64,000 bases of DNA from Leptospira kobayashii (GTDB lineage: Bacteria > Spirochaetota > Leptospiria > Leptospirales > Leptospiraceae). The stretch covers positions 3,252,001 through 3,316,000 of the forward strand of contig NZ_AP025028.1 in the NCBI RefSeq assembly GCF_003114835.2. Direction: 5' to 3'. Made by a program: the position numbers and the translations under genes. The stretch's first letter is position 1. The number at the start of each line of letters is the position of its first letter. Of this stretch, positions 36,339 through 43,664 are shown piece by piece. The notes under the pieces were generated by a model. The model saw only the letters and a list, made by a program, of their open reading frames with translations, was not told where the DNA came from and did no database searches.

Positions 36339-36542
36339 ATGTCAGAAGAACAAAATGAATCTACGTCGAAAGAAACCCTAATCGTCGCATCCAAAGTCAA
36401 AGCTTACATCAAATCCAAAGGATTTATGACAGCGGGAGACGCAATTGAAGGTTTAAATGAAGAAGTTTACCGTTTGATCGACAAAGCATTAGAAAGAACC
36501 GGTTCCAATAAACGTACAACTGCAAGGTCTACAGACTTCTAA
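36339..36542 (+). CDS. Bacterial histone-fold protein candidate
   Basis: A 67-aa basic protein with a good ribosome site (CCGAGGA upstream). After a polar N-terminus, IVASKVKAYIKSKGF matches histone helix 1, AGDAIEGLNEEVYRLIDKAL the central helix, and RTTARSTDF the RKTVxxxD loop that precedes helix 3 in archaeal histones. Helix 3 is essentially missing and the central helix is about two turns shorter than in HMfB, as in the Bdellovibrio Bd0055 type. Histone-fold proteins have been described in Leptospira and Bdellovibrio. Expected role: a DNA-binding dimer in the nucleoid. Neighbours are the SpiroCoCo gene and map. Confidence 0.65.
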   Translation: MSEEQNESTSKETLIVASKVKAYIKSKGFMTAGDAIEGLNEEVYRLIDKALERTGSNKRTTARSTDF

Positions 36543-36547
36543 TTTTC

Positions 36548-37303
36548 GTGATTTACATTAAGAACAAGTCTGAAATAGAGAAAATGAGGTTGGCTGGCGC
36601 TTTTGCCGCCAAACTCCTTAACTACTTAGGTCAATTTGTAAAACCAGGGGTGAATACCCTGGAGTTGAACGATTTAGCCGAAGCTTTTACCAAAAAACAC
36701 GGACACCGCTCCGCTCCTTTGGGTTACAAAGGTTTTCCTAAGTCGATTTGTTCTTCCATCAATCAGGTCGTCTGCCACGGAATTCCCAAAAAAGAGGAAG
36801 TCCTGAAGGAAGGCGACATCATCAATTTGGATGTTTCTCCCATCGTAGACGGATACATTGGAGATACTTCCCGCACTTTCCTTGTAGGAAATGTTGCTCC
36901 TGAGATAGCCAAGCTAGTAGAAGATACTGAAAAATCCATGTGGATCGGAATTGAGCAAATCAAACCGGGAAATCGGATCGACGATATCGGAAATGCGATC
37001 GATGATTACCTGACTCCTCTCGGTTATGGGATTGTACGCGATTTAATGGGGCATGGAGTGGGAAGGAACTTCCATGAAGAGCCGCAGGTACCACATTTTC
37101 GAATGCACCGCAAACTCGCCAAAATCGAACCGGGAATGATTTTCACTGTGGAACCGATGGTAAACCTAGGAACCTGGGAAGTCAATTTTGACAAACAAGA
37201 CAAATGGACTGTCCGAACCAAAGACGGAAAATGGTCGGCTCAGTTTGAGCACACAGTTCTTGTAACTGACAAAGGTTACGAAATTCTTACCCAAGAATCG
37301 TAG
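36548..37303 (+). CDS. map: Methionine aminopeptidase, type I
   Basis: A 251-aa enzyme that starts at GTG 36548, five bases after the histone-like gene; no other start fits ahead of the domain. Metal ligands are in place: INLDVSPIVDGYIGDTSRTF (two Asp), GHGVGRNFHEEPQVPH (His), FTVEPM (Glu) and FEHTVLV (Glu). The Cys/His substrate-side HGIP motif is also present. It removes the initiator methionine from new proteins. One AGGTACCACA copy (37086-37095) lies in the codons for QVPH. Confidence 0.95.
   Translation: MIYIKNKSEIEKMRLAGAFAAKLLNYLGQFVKPGVNTLELNDLAEAFTKKHGHRSAPLGYKGFPKSICSSINQVVCHGIPKKEEVLKEGDIINLDVSPIVDGYIGDTSRTFLVGNVAPEIAKLVEDTEKSMWIGIEQIKPGNRIDDIGNAIDDYLTPLGYGIVRDLMGHGVGRNFHEEPQVPHFRMHRKLAKIEPGMIFTVEPMVNLGTWEVNFDKQDKWTVRTKDGKWSAQFEHTVLVTDKGYEILTQES
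37086..37095 (+). repeat. AGGTACCACA 10-mer, copy 7
   Basis: Exact copy inside map, in codons for a conserved catalytic-region stretch. Confidence 0.55.
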
Positions 37304-37388
37304 ATTTCTCAAAAACAAAATCTCTCCCCCTTAAAAAACGGCTGGAAAATTAGAAAAAACTAAGTCTAACTATCAATAGAGGCTTATT

Positions 37389-37532
37389 ATGAAAAAGGTA
37401 TTGCTCAGCATTTTACTCGTTGGATTTAGTTTCGCGTCTGTTTCCGCCATTTGCCCGGGAAAAGAAAAACGCAGCGAATCCTGTCCGGGAAAAGATAAGT
37501 ACGTAGAATTCTGTCCAGGTGACGGAAAATAA
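37389..37532 (+). CDS. Tiny secreted peptide with three CPG repeats
   Basis: A 47-aa ORF with an AGAGG ribosome site seven bases before the ATG. A clear signal peptide (MKKVLLSILLVGFSFASVSA) is followed by a 27-residue mature part with three units starting CPGK, CPGK and CPGD, spaced about ten residues apart, each followed by charged residues. Three Cys and no other domain are visible. No family recognised. It could bind a metal or be a surface or toxin-like peptide; neither is shown. It lies 85 bases after map and could have its own promoter. Confidence 0.65.
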   Translation: MKKVLLSILLVGFSFASVSAICPGKEKRSESCPGKDKYVEFCPGDGK

Positions 37533-37659
37533 TTTTTTTCTTCGCGCTCTTCTTTTAAAGAATTCTTATCACTTCGATTCAGTTTCTTTGTTAGTTTCCT
37601 ATAAATTTTTCTTGATTCCTTCCTATTATCAGATTTTCTATTTGGGGATTTAATAAGCC

Positions 37660-38055
37660 ATGTCAAAAGCGATTTTATTTGTAGATGATGAACAAATTAT
37701 ATTAATGAGTTTAAAGTCTCAGTTGAAAAAACATTTCGGAAACGAATATAGATACGAAACTGCTCAAAATACGGAAGAAGCCTGGTCCATCATAGAGGAG
37801 TTAGTCGAGGAAGGAATTTATATACTTATTATTATTTCCGATTGGCTCATGCCGAACCAAAGAGGAGATGAGTTTCTCCGGGATGTACATAAAAAACATC
37901 CTGAGATCAAAAAGATCATTATCTCCGGACATATTGATGAAAATTCTTTGAATAAACTCAAAGGCGAGGTAAATTTACATAGTTTTTTAAACAAACCTTG
38001 GTCCGAGACGGATCTGATTAAAAAAGTGGAAGACGCTATAGCAAAAATTGCCTAA
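37660..38055 (+). CDS. Single-domain response regulator (CheY-like)
   Basis: A 131-aa receiver domain. The acidic pair DDE (residues 9-11), phospho-acceptor Asp in SDWLMPN (about 62), Ser/Thr in IISGH and Lys in LNKPW (about 111) are all present. There is no output domain. SGHID and the W after KP fit the receivers often found with HD-GYP or other enzymes. The cognate kinase is not adjacent. It ends 23 bases before thiM, so they may share a transcript by chance. Confidence 0.85.
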   Translation: MSKAILFVDDEQIILMSLKSQLKKHFGNEYRYETAQNTEEAWSIIEELVEEGIYILIIISDWLMPNQRGDEFLRDVHKKHPEIKKIIISGHIDENSLNKLKGEVNLHSFLNKPWSETDLIKKVEDAIAKIA

Positions 38056-38078
38056 GTTTCCCTCTAGAAGCTTAGAAA

Positions 38079-38879
38079 ATGTCAAACCTCACTCAACAAA
38101 TAATAGAAGATCTCTCACTCATTCGGAAAAGTTCTCCTCTCGTTCACAATATCACAAACTATGTAGTCATGAACAATACAGCTAACGCCTTGTTAGCCGT
38201 AGGCGCCTCCCCTATTATGGCACACTCCATTGATGAAGTGGAAGATATGGTAACTATCTCCGGCGTTTTGGTAATCAACATGGGAACCTTATCCGAACCT
38301 TGGGTCCAGTCCATGGAAAAAGCAATTGCAAAGGCAAGCACTCTGTCAAAACCGATCGTATTCGATCCGGTGGGGGCAGGAGCAAGCGCTTACCGCAATA
38401 CAGCGATTCGGCGAATACTGGATGCAGGTTCCCCGAGCATTATTAGAGGAAATGCTTCTGAAATTTTGGCAACATTATCCTCTTCGGGAAAAACGAAAGG
38501 GGTAGAATCAACCGATTCCTCCGAATCGGCAATCGGTTCCGCGCAATCGCTGAGCCGGGTCACCAAAGGAGTCGTAGTTATTTCCGGTGCGACAGATTAT
38601 ATCGTAAAAGATACCGATATCCGAAAAACCCTGAATGGAGATCCCATTATGACAAAGGTAACCGGGATGGGTTGCACTGCGACGGCGATTTGCGGCGCAT
38701 TTGCGGCCGTTCAAAAAGACTACCAAAGAGCTGCCTTTTCCGCGATGGCTGTCATGGGGATTGCCGGAGAAATGGCAAAAGTAAAATCTTCAGGCCCAGG
38801 CAGTTTCCAACTTCATTTTTTGGATGCTCTCTACGAAATCTCAGAAGATGAAATCAGAAAGTATTTCAAAGAAACTTAA
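38079..38879 (+). CDS. thiM: Hydroxyethylthiazole kinase
   Basis: A 266-aa enzyme of thiamine salvage that phosphorylates hydroxyethylthiazole. Characteristic stretches are SPLVHNITNYVVMNNTANALLA near the N-terminus, FDPVGAGAS, IIRGNASEI, and VTGMGCTATAICGAFAA with the catalytic Cys. It overlaps thiE by up to 56 bases. No TPP riboswitch is seen upstream, only the 23-base gap to the response regulator. Confidence 0.93.
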   Translation: MSNLTQQIIEDLSLIRKSSPLVHNITNYVVMNNTANALLAVGASPIMAHSIDEVEDMVTISGVLVINMGTLSEPWVQSMEKAIAKASTLSKPIVFDPVGAGASAYRNTAIRRILDAGSPSIIRGNASEILATLSSSGKTKGVESTDSSESAIGSAQSLSRVTKGVVVISGATDYIVKDTDIRKTLNGDPIMTKVTGMGCTATAICGAFAAVQKDYQRAAFSAMAVMGIAGEMAKVKSSGPGSFQLHFLDALYEISEDEIRKYFKET

Positions 38880-39504
38880 AAACCCTGATATAAGCGGTCC
38901 GTATTTGGTTACGGATCGCGGTCTTTGTTTGTTTCACACTCTCGAAGCCATTGTCGCCAAATCGGTGCAAGGTGGAGTTAAGTTGATTCAATTGAGAGAA
39001 AAGGATTCCGGTACAAAAGATTTTGTAGATCTTGCATTTAAAATCAAAGCCATCTTAAAAGATACCGGCATTCCTCTTCTTATCAATGATCGCATTGATG
39101 TAGCTCTGGCCGTAGGGGCCGAAGGAGTTCATATCGGTCAGTCGGATATGCCTCCTGTTTACGCACGAAAAATCATGGGAGATTCGGCTATCATAGGTTT
39201 ATCGATAGAATCCATGGAGGATTTCGATCATATCCCTAAGGAAGCAAAGATAGATTATCTGGGTGTTTCTCCTGTATTTGCAACCACTACCAAAAAAGAT
39301 ACAAAACCGCCTTGGGGAGTAGAAGGATTGAAATTGTTGCGAGCCAAAACCGATCTTCCTTTGGTTGCCATCGGAGGCATAGGAGAAGCTAACGCAAAAC
39401 AAGTGATAGATGCCGGTGCAGACAGTCTTGCCGTCGTTTCCTTTCTTTGTTCGGCGGAATTTCCCGAAAAACGGGCTAAATTTCTTGCCGATTTGTTTCT
39501 TTAG
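38824..39504 (+). CDS. thiE: Thiamine-phosphate synthase
   Basis: A TIM-barrel enzyme joining HMP-PP and thiazole phosphate. Visible motifs are GPYLVTDRGLC, IQLREKDSG, LLINDRIDVALAVGAEGVHIGQSDMP, DYLGVSPVFATTTK and VAIGGIGEANA. The ATG at 38824 gives 226 aa; the ATG at 38848, preceded by AGAAG, is an alternative with 218 aa. The start lies inside thiM, so translation is coupled. The last 29 bases overlap the convergent queG. Confidence 0.93.
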   Translation: MLSTKSQKMKSESISKKLKNPDISGPYLVTDRGLCLFHTLEAIVAKSVQGGVKLIQLREKDSGTKDFVDLAFKIKAILKDTGIPLLINDRIDVALAVGAEGVHIGQSDMPPVYARKIMGDSAIIGLSIESMEDFDHIPKEAKIDYLGVSPVFATTTKKDTKPPWGVEGLKLLRAKTDLPLVAIGGIGEANAKQVIDAGADSLAVVSFLCSAEFPEKRAKFLADLFL

Positions 39505-40450
39505 AACCTAGAACTGATTTTAGATTTCGATTCCAAACGAGAGAGCCGATTCTTTTTATAGCGGATCCTTTGAACTTGGATTGAAACTCTTCGTCCGAAT
39601 AAATTTTTTCTCCCGACAAATCCTCTTCTTTCCAAAAGGAATAAGGCAAAAATTCATTCACTGAAGTTTTCACGGAATTTCTACGGGCTTTGGTTTTGTT
39701 CCAAGGGCAAACTTCCTGGCAGATATCGCAACCATAGATCCAATCGCTGAGTTTCGTTTCCTCATTCAAGATAGTATTTCTATCTTCGATTGTGTGATGG
39801 GAAATGCATTTGTTTGCATTGATTTTGTAAGGTTCAAATAGCGCTCCCGTGGGGCAAGCATCCAAACAAGCACGGCAAGATCCGCAACGGTCGAATTCTT
39901 CCTGAAGAGGGACATCCCATTCACAATCGGTAAGTATGGTCGAAATAAAAAAATAAGAACCCAAATCTTCATTTATGATATTCGTATTTTTTCCCATCCA
40001 TCCTATCCCCGCCAAACGTGCGAAAACTTTTTCGGGTACGGGCAAACTGTCCACAGATTGGCGGAAGAAATGACTCGGATATAAGGATTTCAATTCCTTT
40101 AAAATAGGGTTTGCTTTCTTACGGAGAACGGAATGATAGTCATCACCTAGCGCATAACGAGATACTTTTTTGGATTGGGCTTGGATCGTTTCTTCCGCGG
40201 CGGGTGAATTATAAACGACGGCAAGAACCAGAACCGACTTTGGCAAAAAACCCAAGTGCTTCAAATCCAATCTGATTTCCTGACTCACTTCTTTCGTATA
40301 CCAATTCATTTTTCCGAAAAAACCATGTTCCACCCAGGAGAGCAGATTGTTTCTATCCTTTTCCGGAATTTCCGCCTTACAAAACCCGACCAAATCGAAT
40401 CCCTGGGCCAGGCAAAATTGTTTTATTTTTTCAAGCTCGGATGAAATCAT
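39476..40450 (-). CDS. queG: Epoxyqueuosine reductase
   Basis: A 324-aa enzyme that reduces epoxyqueuosine to queuosine in tRNA. An N-terminal cobalamin-binding domain carries VLAVVYNSP and YALGDDYH, and two [4Fe-4S] motifs follow: CGSCRACLDACPTGAL and CDICQEVCPWN. The last 60 residues are usual for the shorter version without HEAT repeats. No other queuosine gene is in the window. Confidence 0.93.
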   Translation of the reverse strand: MISSELEKIKQFCLAQGFDLVGFCKAEIPEKDRNNLLSWVEHGFFGKMNWYTKEVSQEIRLDLKHLGFLPKSVLVLAVVYNSPAAEETIQAQSKKVSRYALGDDYHSVLRKKANPILKELKSLYPSHFFRQSVDSLPVPEKVFARLAGIGWMGKNTNIINEDLGSYFFISTILTDCEWDVPLQEEFDRCGSCRACLDACPTGALFEPYKINANKCISHHTIEDRNTILNEETKLSDWIYGCDICQEVCPWNKTKARRNSVKTSVNEFLPYSFWKEEDLSGEKIYSDEEFQSKFKGSAIKRIGSLVWNRNLKSVLGSKETNRQEI

Positions 40451-40459
40451 AGTAAAGTG

Positions 40460-40837
40460 ATGGCAACGGATCCTTTTTTAAGTATCAAAGACAATTTTCC
40501 CTCTGTCAATCCTTCTCCTTCGCAAACGAAAGCCATCGAATGTTTTAAAATCATAGAAAAAGACATTGTGTATTCGGATATGAACAATTTGCTTTTAGTC
40601 AACGGAGTCAAATCCGCGATTTTTCAATCCATACTGACTTTATTTGCCAGGGGCATAAACCCACTTGCAAAGGAAATTATAGGAGAATACAAGGATCTAA
40701 CAAATGATATTCTAAGTGCCTACCAATCCATTCAACCCGATTCTCAGTCCGATTGGATCGAGGAATGCATCGCCTTCGGAGACAAAAAGGCCTTTCATTG
40801 GGAATGGAAACATTACGGCTCAAAAGAATTATTTTAA
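40460..40837 (+). CDS. Hypothetical protein
   Basis: A 125-aa soluble protein from the ATG at 40460 (a GTG three bases earlier is also possible). A helical N-terminal two thirds (ECFKIIEKDIVYSDMNNLLL) and a Trp-rich end (DWIEECIAFG, HWEWKHYG) are visible. No family recognised. It is divergent from queG with a nine-base gap between starts, so the two starts share their upstream DNA. Confidence 0.5.
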   Translation: MATDPFLSIKDNFPSVNPSPSQTKAIECFKIIEKDIVYSDMNNLLLVNGVKSAIFQSILTLFARGINPLAKEIIGEYKDLTNDILSAYQSIQPDSQSDWIEECIAFGDKKAFHWEWKHYGSKELF

Positions 40838-40968
40838 AATACCATCTAACCACTGCATATTTATATTTTCCTATAACGGCAAAAAGGCGAACATTTGGAA
40901 CATTTTTCGCAGACAAACATAAATTAAGCTTTTCATACATCTGTCGATTTCAGAAAGTCTCCTCCAAA

Positions 40969-41373
40969 ATGAAGAACAATCACTCTAACGTAAGTTATAA
41001 TCAAAATATTTTGTATGTAATTTTTGGGGATTATAGTAGAAAGCAGACTTATTTCCTACTTTCCCAACGGGAAATAACAGCCGTTCAGTCTAAAGTGGTC
41101 GGATATGGAAGTCTCGAAACCTATCTGGAATACCTGACCCGTTCTTATTCCGGAACAATTTACAACTGTTTTCATAAAACCAAGGAAGAAATGAATCCGA
41201 GTATCGGGAAAAAAGACCGCCCGATTCGTTTCCATTGCAAGATTTACTCAAAAACATTGAGGGAATTGGAAAACCTTGCAAATCATACGAATGCATCCCA
41301 AACGGATGTATTTAGAATCCTTATGGGGATGGACGAAAGAGGATGGAAACCTCCTTTACAGATAGCAGCCTAA
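40969..41373 (+). CDS. DUF1564 family protein
   Basis: The ATG at 40969 gives 134 aa; the frame is open further upstream but without a better start. TYFLLSQREITAVQSKVVGYGSLETYLEYLTRSY matches the N-terminal part of DUF1564, with YNCFHKTKEEMNPSIGKKD and the closing helix pair ASQTDVFRILMGMDERGW. It is shorter than the copy at 24621 and lacks its LFxLLLELE signature; it is divergent within the family. The 130 bases before it contain no gene I can support. Confidence 0.6.
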   Translation: MKNNHSNVSYNQNILYVIFGDYSRKQTYFLLSQREITAVQSKVVGYGSLETYLEYLTRSYSGTIYNCFHKTKEEMNPSIGKKDRPIRFHCKIYSKTLRELENLANHTNASQTDVFRILMGMDERGWKPPLQIAA

Positions 41374-41379
41374 CAAATA

Positions 41380-41775
41380 TTAATTTTTTTCCTTTTCCAG
41401 TATCTGCCGAAAAGATTCAGGTATGGAAAGTTTCTTTCCCAAACGGTAGTCGAAATAGACTTGGACCGTCTTAGCCTTCACATAAATATGATTCGTTTTT
41501 TCCTGAAATATTTCATAATCAAAATCCCAGGAAGTGTTTCCAATACGGGAAACCCAAATTCTCACGGCAATCTCATCTCCGGGCAAAACGGAACGGATCA
41601 AATCCATTTCCACCCTTGCCAAAACAAAAGGAATGTCTTCCAATTGGTTGATTTTGAGATACTGATTGCAAAAATCAAGACGGGCAAGCTCAAGATAAGT
41701 CGAATAACTTGCGTTATTGACTCTTCTCATCGGGTCCATATCGTTGAAACGTAATTGAATTTTAGTAGTGATCAA
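41380..41775 (-). CDS. 4HBT-type acyl-CoA thioesterase
   Basis: A 131-aa hotdog protein. IQLRFNDMDPMRRVNNASYSTYLELAR holds the catalytic Asp (DxDxxxHVNN family motif, here with R in place of the His before VNN), followed by VRIWVSRIGNTSWDFDYEI. It starts at a TTG, as the first ATG lies inside the catalytic motif. Likely a housekeeping acyl-CoA hydrolase. Confidence 0.8.
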   Translation of the reverse strand: MITTKIQLRFNDMDPMRRVNNASYSTYLELARLDFCNQYLKINQLEDIPFVLARVEMDLIRSVLPGDEIAVRIWVSRIGNTSWDFDYEIFQEKTNHIYVKAKTVQVYFDYRLGKKLSIPESFRQILEKEKN

Positions 41776-41784
41776 AGTGCTAAA

Positions 41785-42249
41785 TTATAATGCCTCGGCC
41801 GGCACCGGTTCCTCTTTGGAATTGAGATAACTTCGAATTCCACTGATCCTTATCCTATTGGCAAATATATCCCATAAACCGAAAATAGATTGCGATCTCA
41901 CCTGGATTTCTTTCTTATCCTGTTCAAAATAAAATTCAACCTTATCCGGAAAACGAAAAACTTTTGTAAAAAACACAAGACGGATGTATTCGTTTTCTTT
42001 TTTCTCAGCCACATATACGTTTTCCATTCCATCAAAACGTTCCATCAAATAAGAATACGCCTTTTCCTTCGGCATAAGATAAACAATCGGATCTATCTTA
42101 TGGATGTAATTGTATTTAAAACTTTGACTGGACACACAGTTCGGAGTGGGGGGACAACCGTGTAAGGAGTTCTCATCCACACCTGTTCCAGGTCCCAAAA
42201 AACTTCCGCAACAAATCAGAAATACCCCTACAACATGTTCTATGCCCAT
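41785..42249 (-). CDS. DUF1499 family exported protein
   Basis: A 154-aa protein with an N-terminal hydrophobic region (MGIEHVVGVFLICCG..) and the DUF1499 opening CPPTPNCVSSQS. IDPIVY and EYIRLVFFTKVFRFPDKVEFYF follow, and then VRSQSIFGLWDIFANRIRI, typical of this lipocalin-like family of unknown function. Its ATG overlaps the stop of a TrkA-C remnant (42240-42491), so it was once, or still is, coupled to that gene. Confidence 0.8.
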   Translation of the reverse strand: MGIEHVVGVFLICCGSFLGPGTGVDENSLHGCPPTPNCVSSQSFKYNYIHKIDPIVYLMPKEKAYSYLMERFDGMENVYVAEKKENEYIRLVFFTKVFRFPDKVEFYFEQDKKEIQVRSQSIFGLWDIFANRIRISGIRSYLNSKEEPVPAEAL

Positions 42250-42491
42250 ATACTATCAGACGGCTCCAATATGTGATTTCGGCTTCTAAATATTTCCCTA
42301 TTTTCAAAAATAGCCATAAACTTTCTCTCTGCTTCCGAGGAGCCGATCAGGATCATTTCTCCGAATTCAGGTATCGGTTCTTTAATGGAAGGAAGTGATT
42401 TGATCACACCTTTTCCAGCGGATAATGCAATGACTGTGCAAACGGAACCTACTACCGAACCGGATGATTTTCTTTTAAAAAGATCGGACTC
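42240..42491 (-). pseudogene. Remnant of a potassium channel/transport gene (TrkA-C domain)
   Basis: An 83-codon open frame runs from just after a TAA (42492-42494) to a TAG whose bases overlap the DUF1499 start. Its residues (SVCTVIALSAGKGVI, then IKEPIPEFGEMILIGSS) match the TrkA-C/RCK-C domain that ends K+ channels and transporters. No ATG, GTG or TTG lies before the domain, and only 50 bases separate it from a terminator upstream, so the membrane and TrkA-N parts are missing. A 3' gene fragment left by deletion is the simplest reading. Confidence 0.65.
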
Positions 42492-42539
42492 TTAGAATGA
42501 AATAGATCCTGGTCAGGATGAAATCGAAAGGTAGTATTC

Positions 42540-42567
42540 AAAAAGCCCATCTGGGGATGGGCTTTTT
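42540..42567 (-). terminator. Strong bidirectional hairpin ending the lipoprotein gene
   Basis: AAAAAGCCCAT and ATGGGCTTTTT form a perfect 11-bp stem, extended by one C-G pair, with a short GGG-rich loop. A T-run is present on both strands. It lies 31 bases after the stop of the minus-strand lipoprotein gene, its likely target. Confidence 0.85.
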
Positions 42568-42598
42568 GTTTTATGAAGGAGTTTAATCTAAAATCAAT

Positions 42599-43510
42599 CT
42601 ATTCCACGATAATTTCGACTTCCCGATTCCCCCAGAAGTCGCTGTAAAGAATATTTACCGACTTACCGTTGATAGTTGCTTTGAATCCCTTTCCTTGGGG
42701 ATTGATCATCAGATACGTGCTCTTTGTTCTGTAAAATTTATAAGTGGAAGTATTGATCTCACTGGAAAAGAAAGATGTTGATTCGAATTTTCTAGTCACT
42801 TCCATTTGCGTTTTCTTATTTTGCAAAACCAAATCGGTGCCAAGAGTAATGCTATCATCTTTCCCATCGAATCGGAAAACGGTATCCCAGAAAAGTCCGG
42901 GGCTAACAAAATCGTTTCCTCTTCTTTGAATCGTAAACTTGGAAAGTCCGCCTAAAATTCCTTTCGGATCGTATGTTACCGAATCTTTATCATAAGTAAT
43001 CACTGTATCGGAAGATAGAATTCCACCTTTGATCGTAACGGAATTGGGAGTTACGGTATATTCCGTTTTACCGCCAAGTATACCACCTGTATCAAGAGTC
43101 AGATGTTGACCGTCCTTCGTAAGAGTCACATCATTGGACATAAAGCCCGAAGCTTTTTGAGTTACTTTGAACTTATCTTTGTTTCTTAAACCTAGTACAT
43201 CAATTAAACTCAAGATTAGATTTTGATTTGCATCCAGAAAAAGTCCGTTTCCCAGCTCGATTCCGGCCGGTTGATCTTCCACTCTTTCTCTTCTTTGTGT
43301 AACGGTCCCGTTCGCATTATGAGTCGTTACGGTCCTGTACTGTCGGATGATATCAACTCTCAAAGTATTGAATACGTCTACACCGGGCTTCGGATTGAAC
43401 GCTGTAAAAGGGATTTTAGGATCATTGCCAAGATCGGATTCTTTGAAGGTAACCGACGAACATTGAGCAAATCCTAACAAGGATACGACTATTAGTAAAT
43501 TTTTAAACAT
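42599..43510 (-). CDS. Lipoprotein with beta-repeat units, unknown function
   Basis: A 303-aa protein with a signal peptide ending GFAQC (Cys at 17). The body is beta-rich and contains repeated segments: GGILGGKTEYTVTPNSVTIK, then GGILSSDTVITYDKDSVTYD, then KGILGGLSKFTIQ, each with a GGIL-type start and a pair of strands. It is probably surface- or periplasm-exposed. No family recognised. A clean terminator follows. Confidence 0.75.
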   Translation of the reverse strand: MFKNLLIVVSLLGFAQCSSVTFKESDLGNDPKIPFTAFNPKPGVDVFNTLRVDIIRQYRTVTTHNANGTVTQRRERVEDQPAGIELGNGLFLDANQNLILSLIDVLGLRNKDKFKVTQKASGFMSNDVTLTKDGQHLTLDTGGILGGKTEYTVTPNSVTIKGGILSSDTVITYDKDSVTYDPKGILGGLSKFTIQRRGNDFVSPGLFWDTVFRFDGKDDSITLGTDLVLQNKKTQMEVTRKFESTSFFSSEINTSTYKFYRTKSTYLMINPQGKGFKATINGKSVNILYSDFWGNREVEIIVE

Positions 43511-43617
43511 TTGTTATCTCTTGGATTTTTGTGTATTTTTCCGTTTGCCTGATCAAACAGAATAACACATGTTTTGTGTGGGTATGTTTCTTAGCAAGAT
43601 TTTTCTGTGGTCGAATC

Positions 43618-43646
43618 CATCCCGGTATAATAAATATTCCAGGATG
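43618..43646. other. Inverted repeat after the patatin gene
   Basis: CATCCCGG (43618-43625) and CCAGGATG (43639-43646) pair over eight positions (one G-U) around an AT-only 13-base loop. It lies 18 bases after the patatin stop. No T-tract follows, so it is at best a weak terminator; the AT loop contains TATAAT and could also be a -10 element on the plus strand. Confidence 0.35.
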
Positions 43647-43664
43647 CCTATATTACGGATTTGC

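Noticed and set aside
37373..37666. 97-aa minus-strand frame over the CPG peptide gene
   Set aside because: The plus-strand peptide has a ribosome site and signal sequence; the minus frame has a low-complexity basic composition and only mirrors the repeats (FPGQ) of the peptide gene.
38056..38078. TPP riboswitch before thiM-thiE
   Set aside because: Only 23 bases separate thiM from the response regulator gene and no CTGAGA/ACCTGA thi-box pattern is seen there or in the 127 bases before that regulator.
40838..40968. Extension of the second DUF1564 gene upstream to 40753
   Set aside because: The frame is open but would overlap the preceding gene and adds a basic Lys/Arg-rich stretch not matching the family; the ATG at 40969 fits better.
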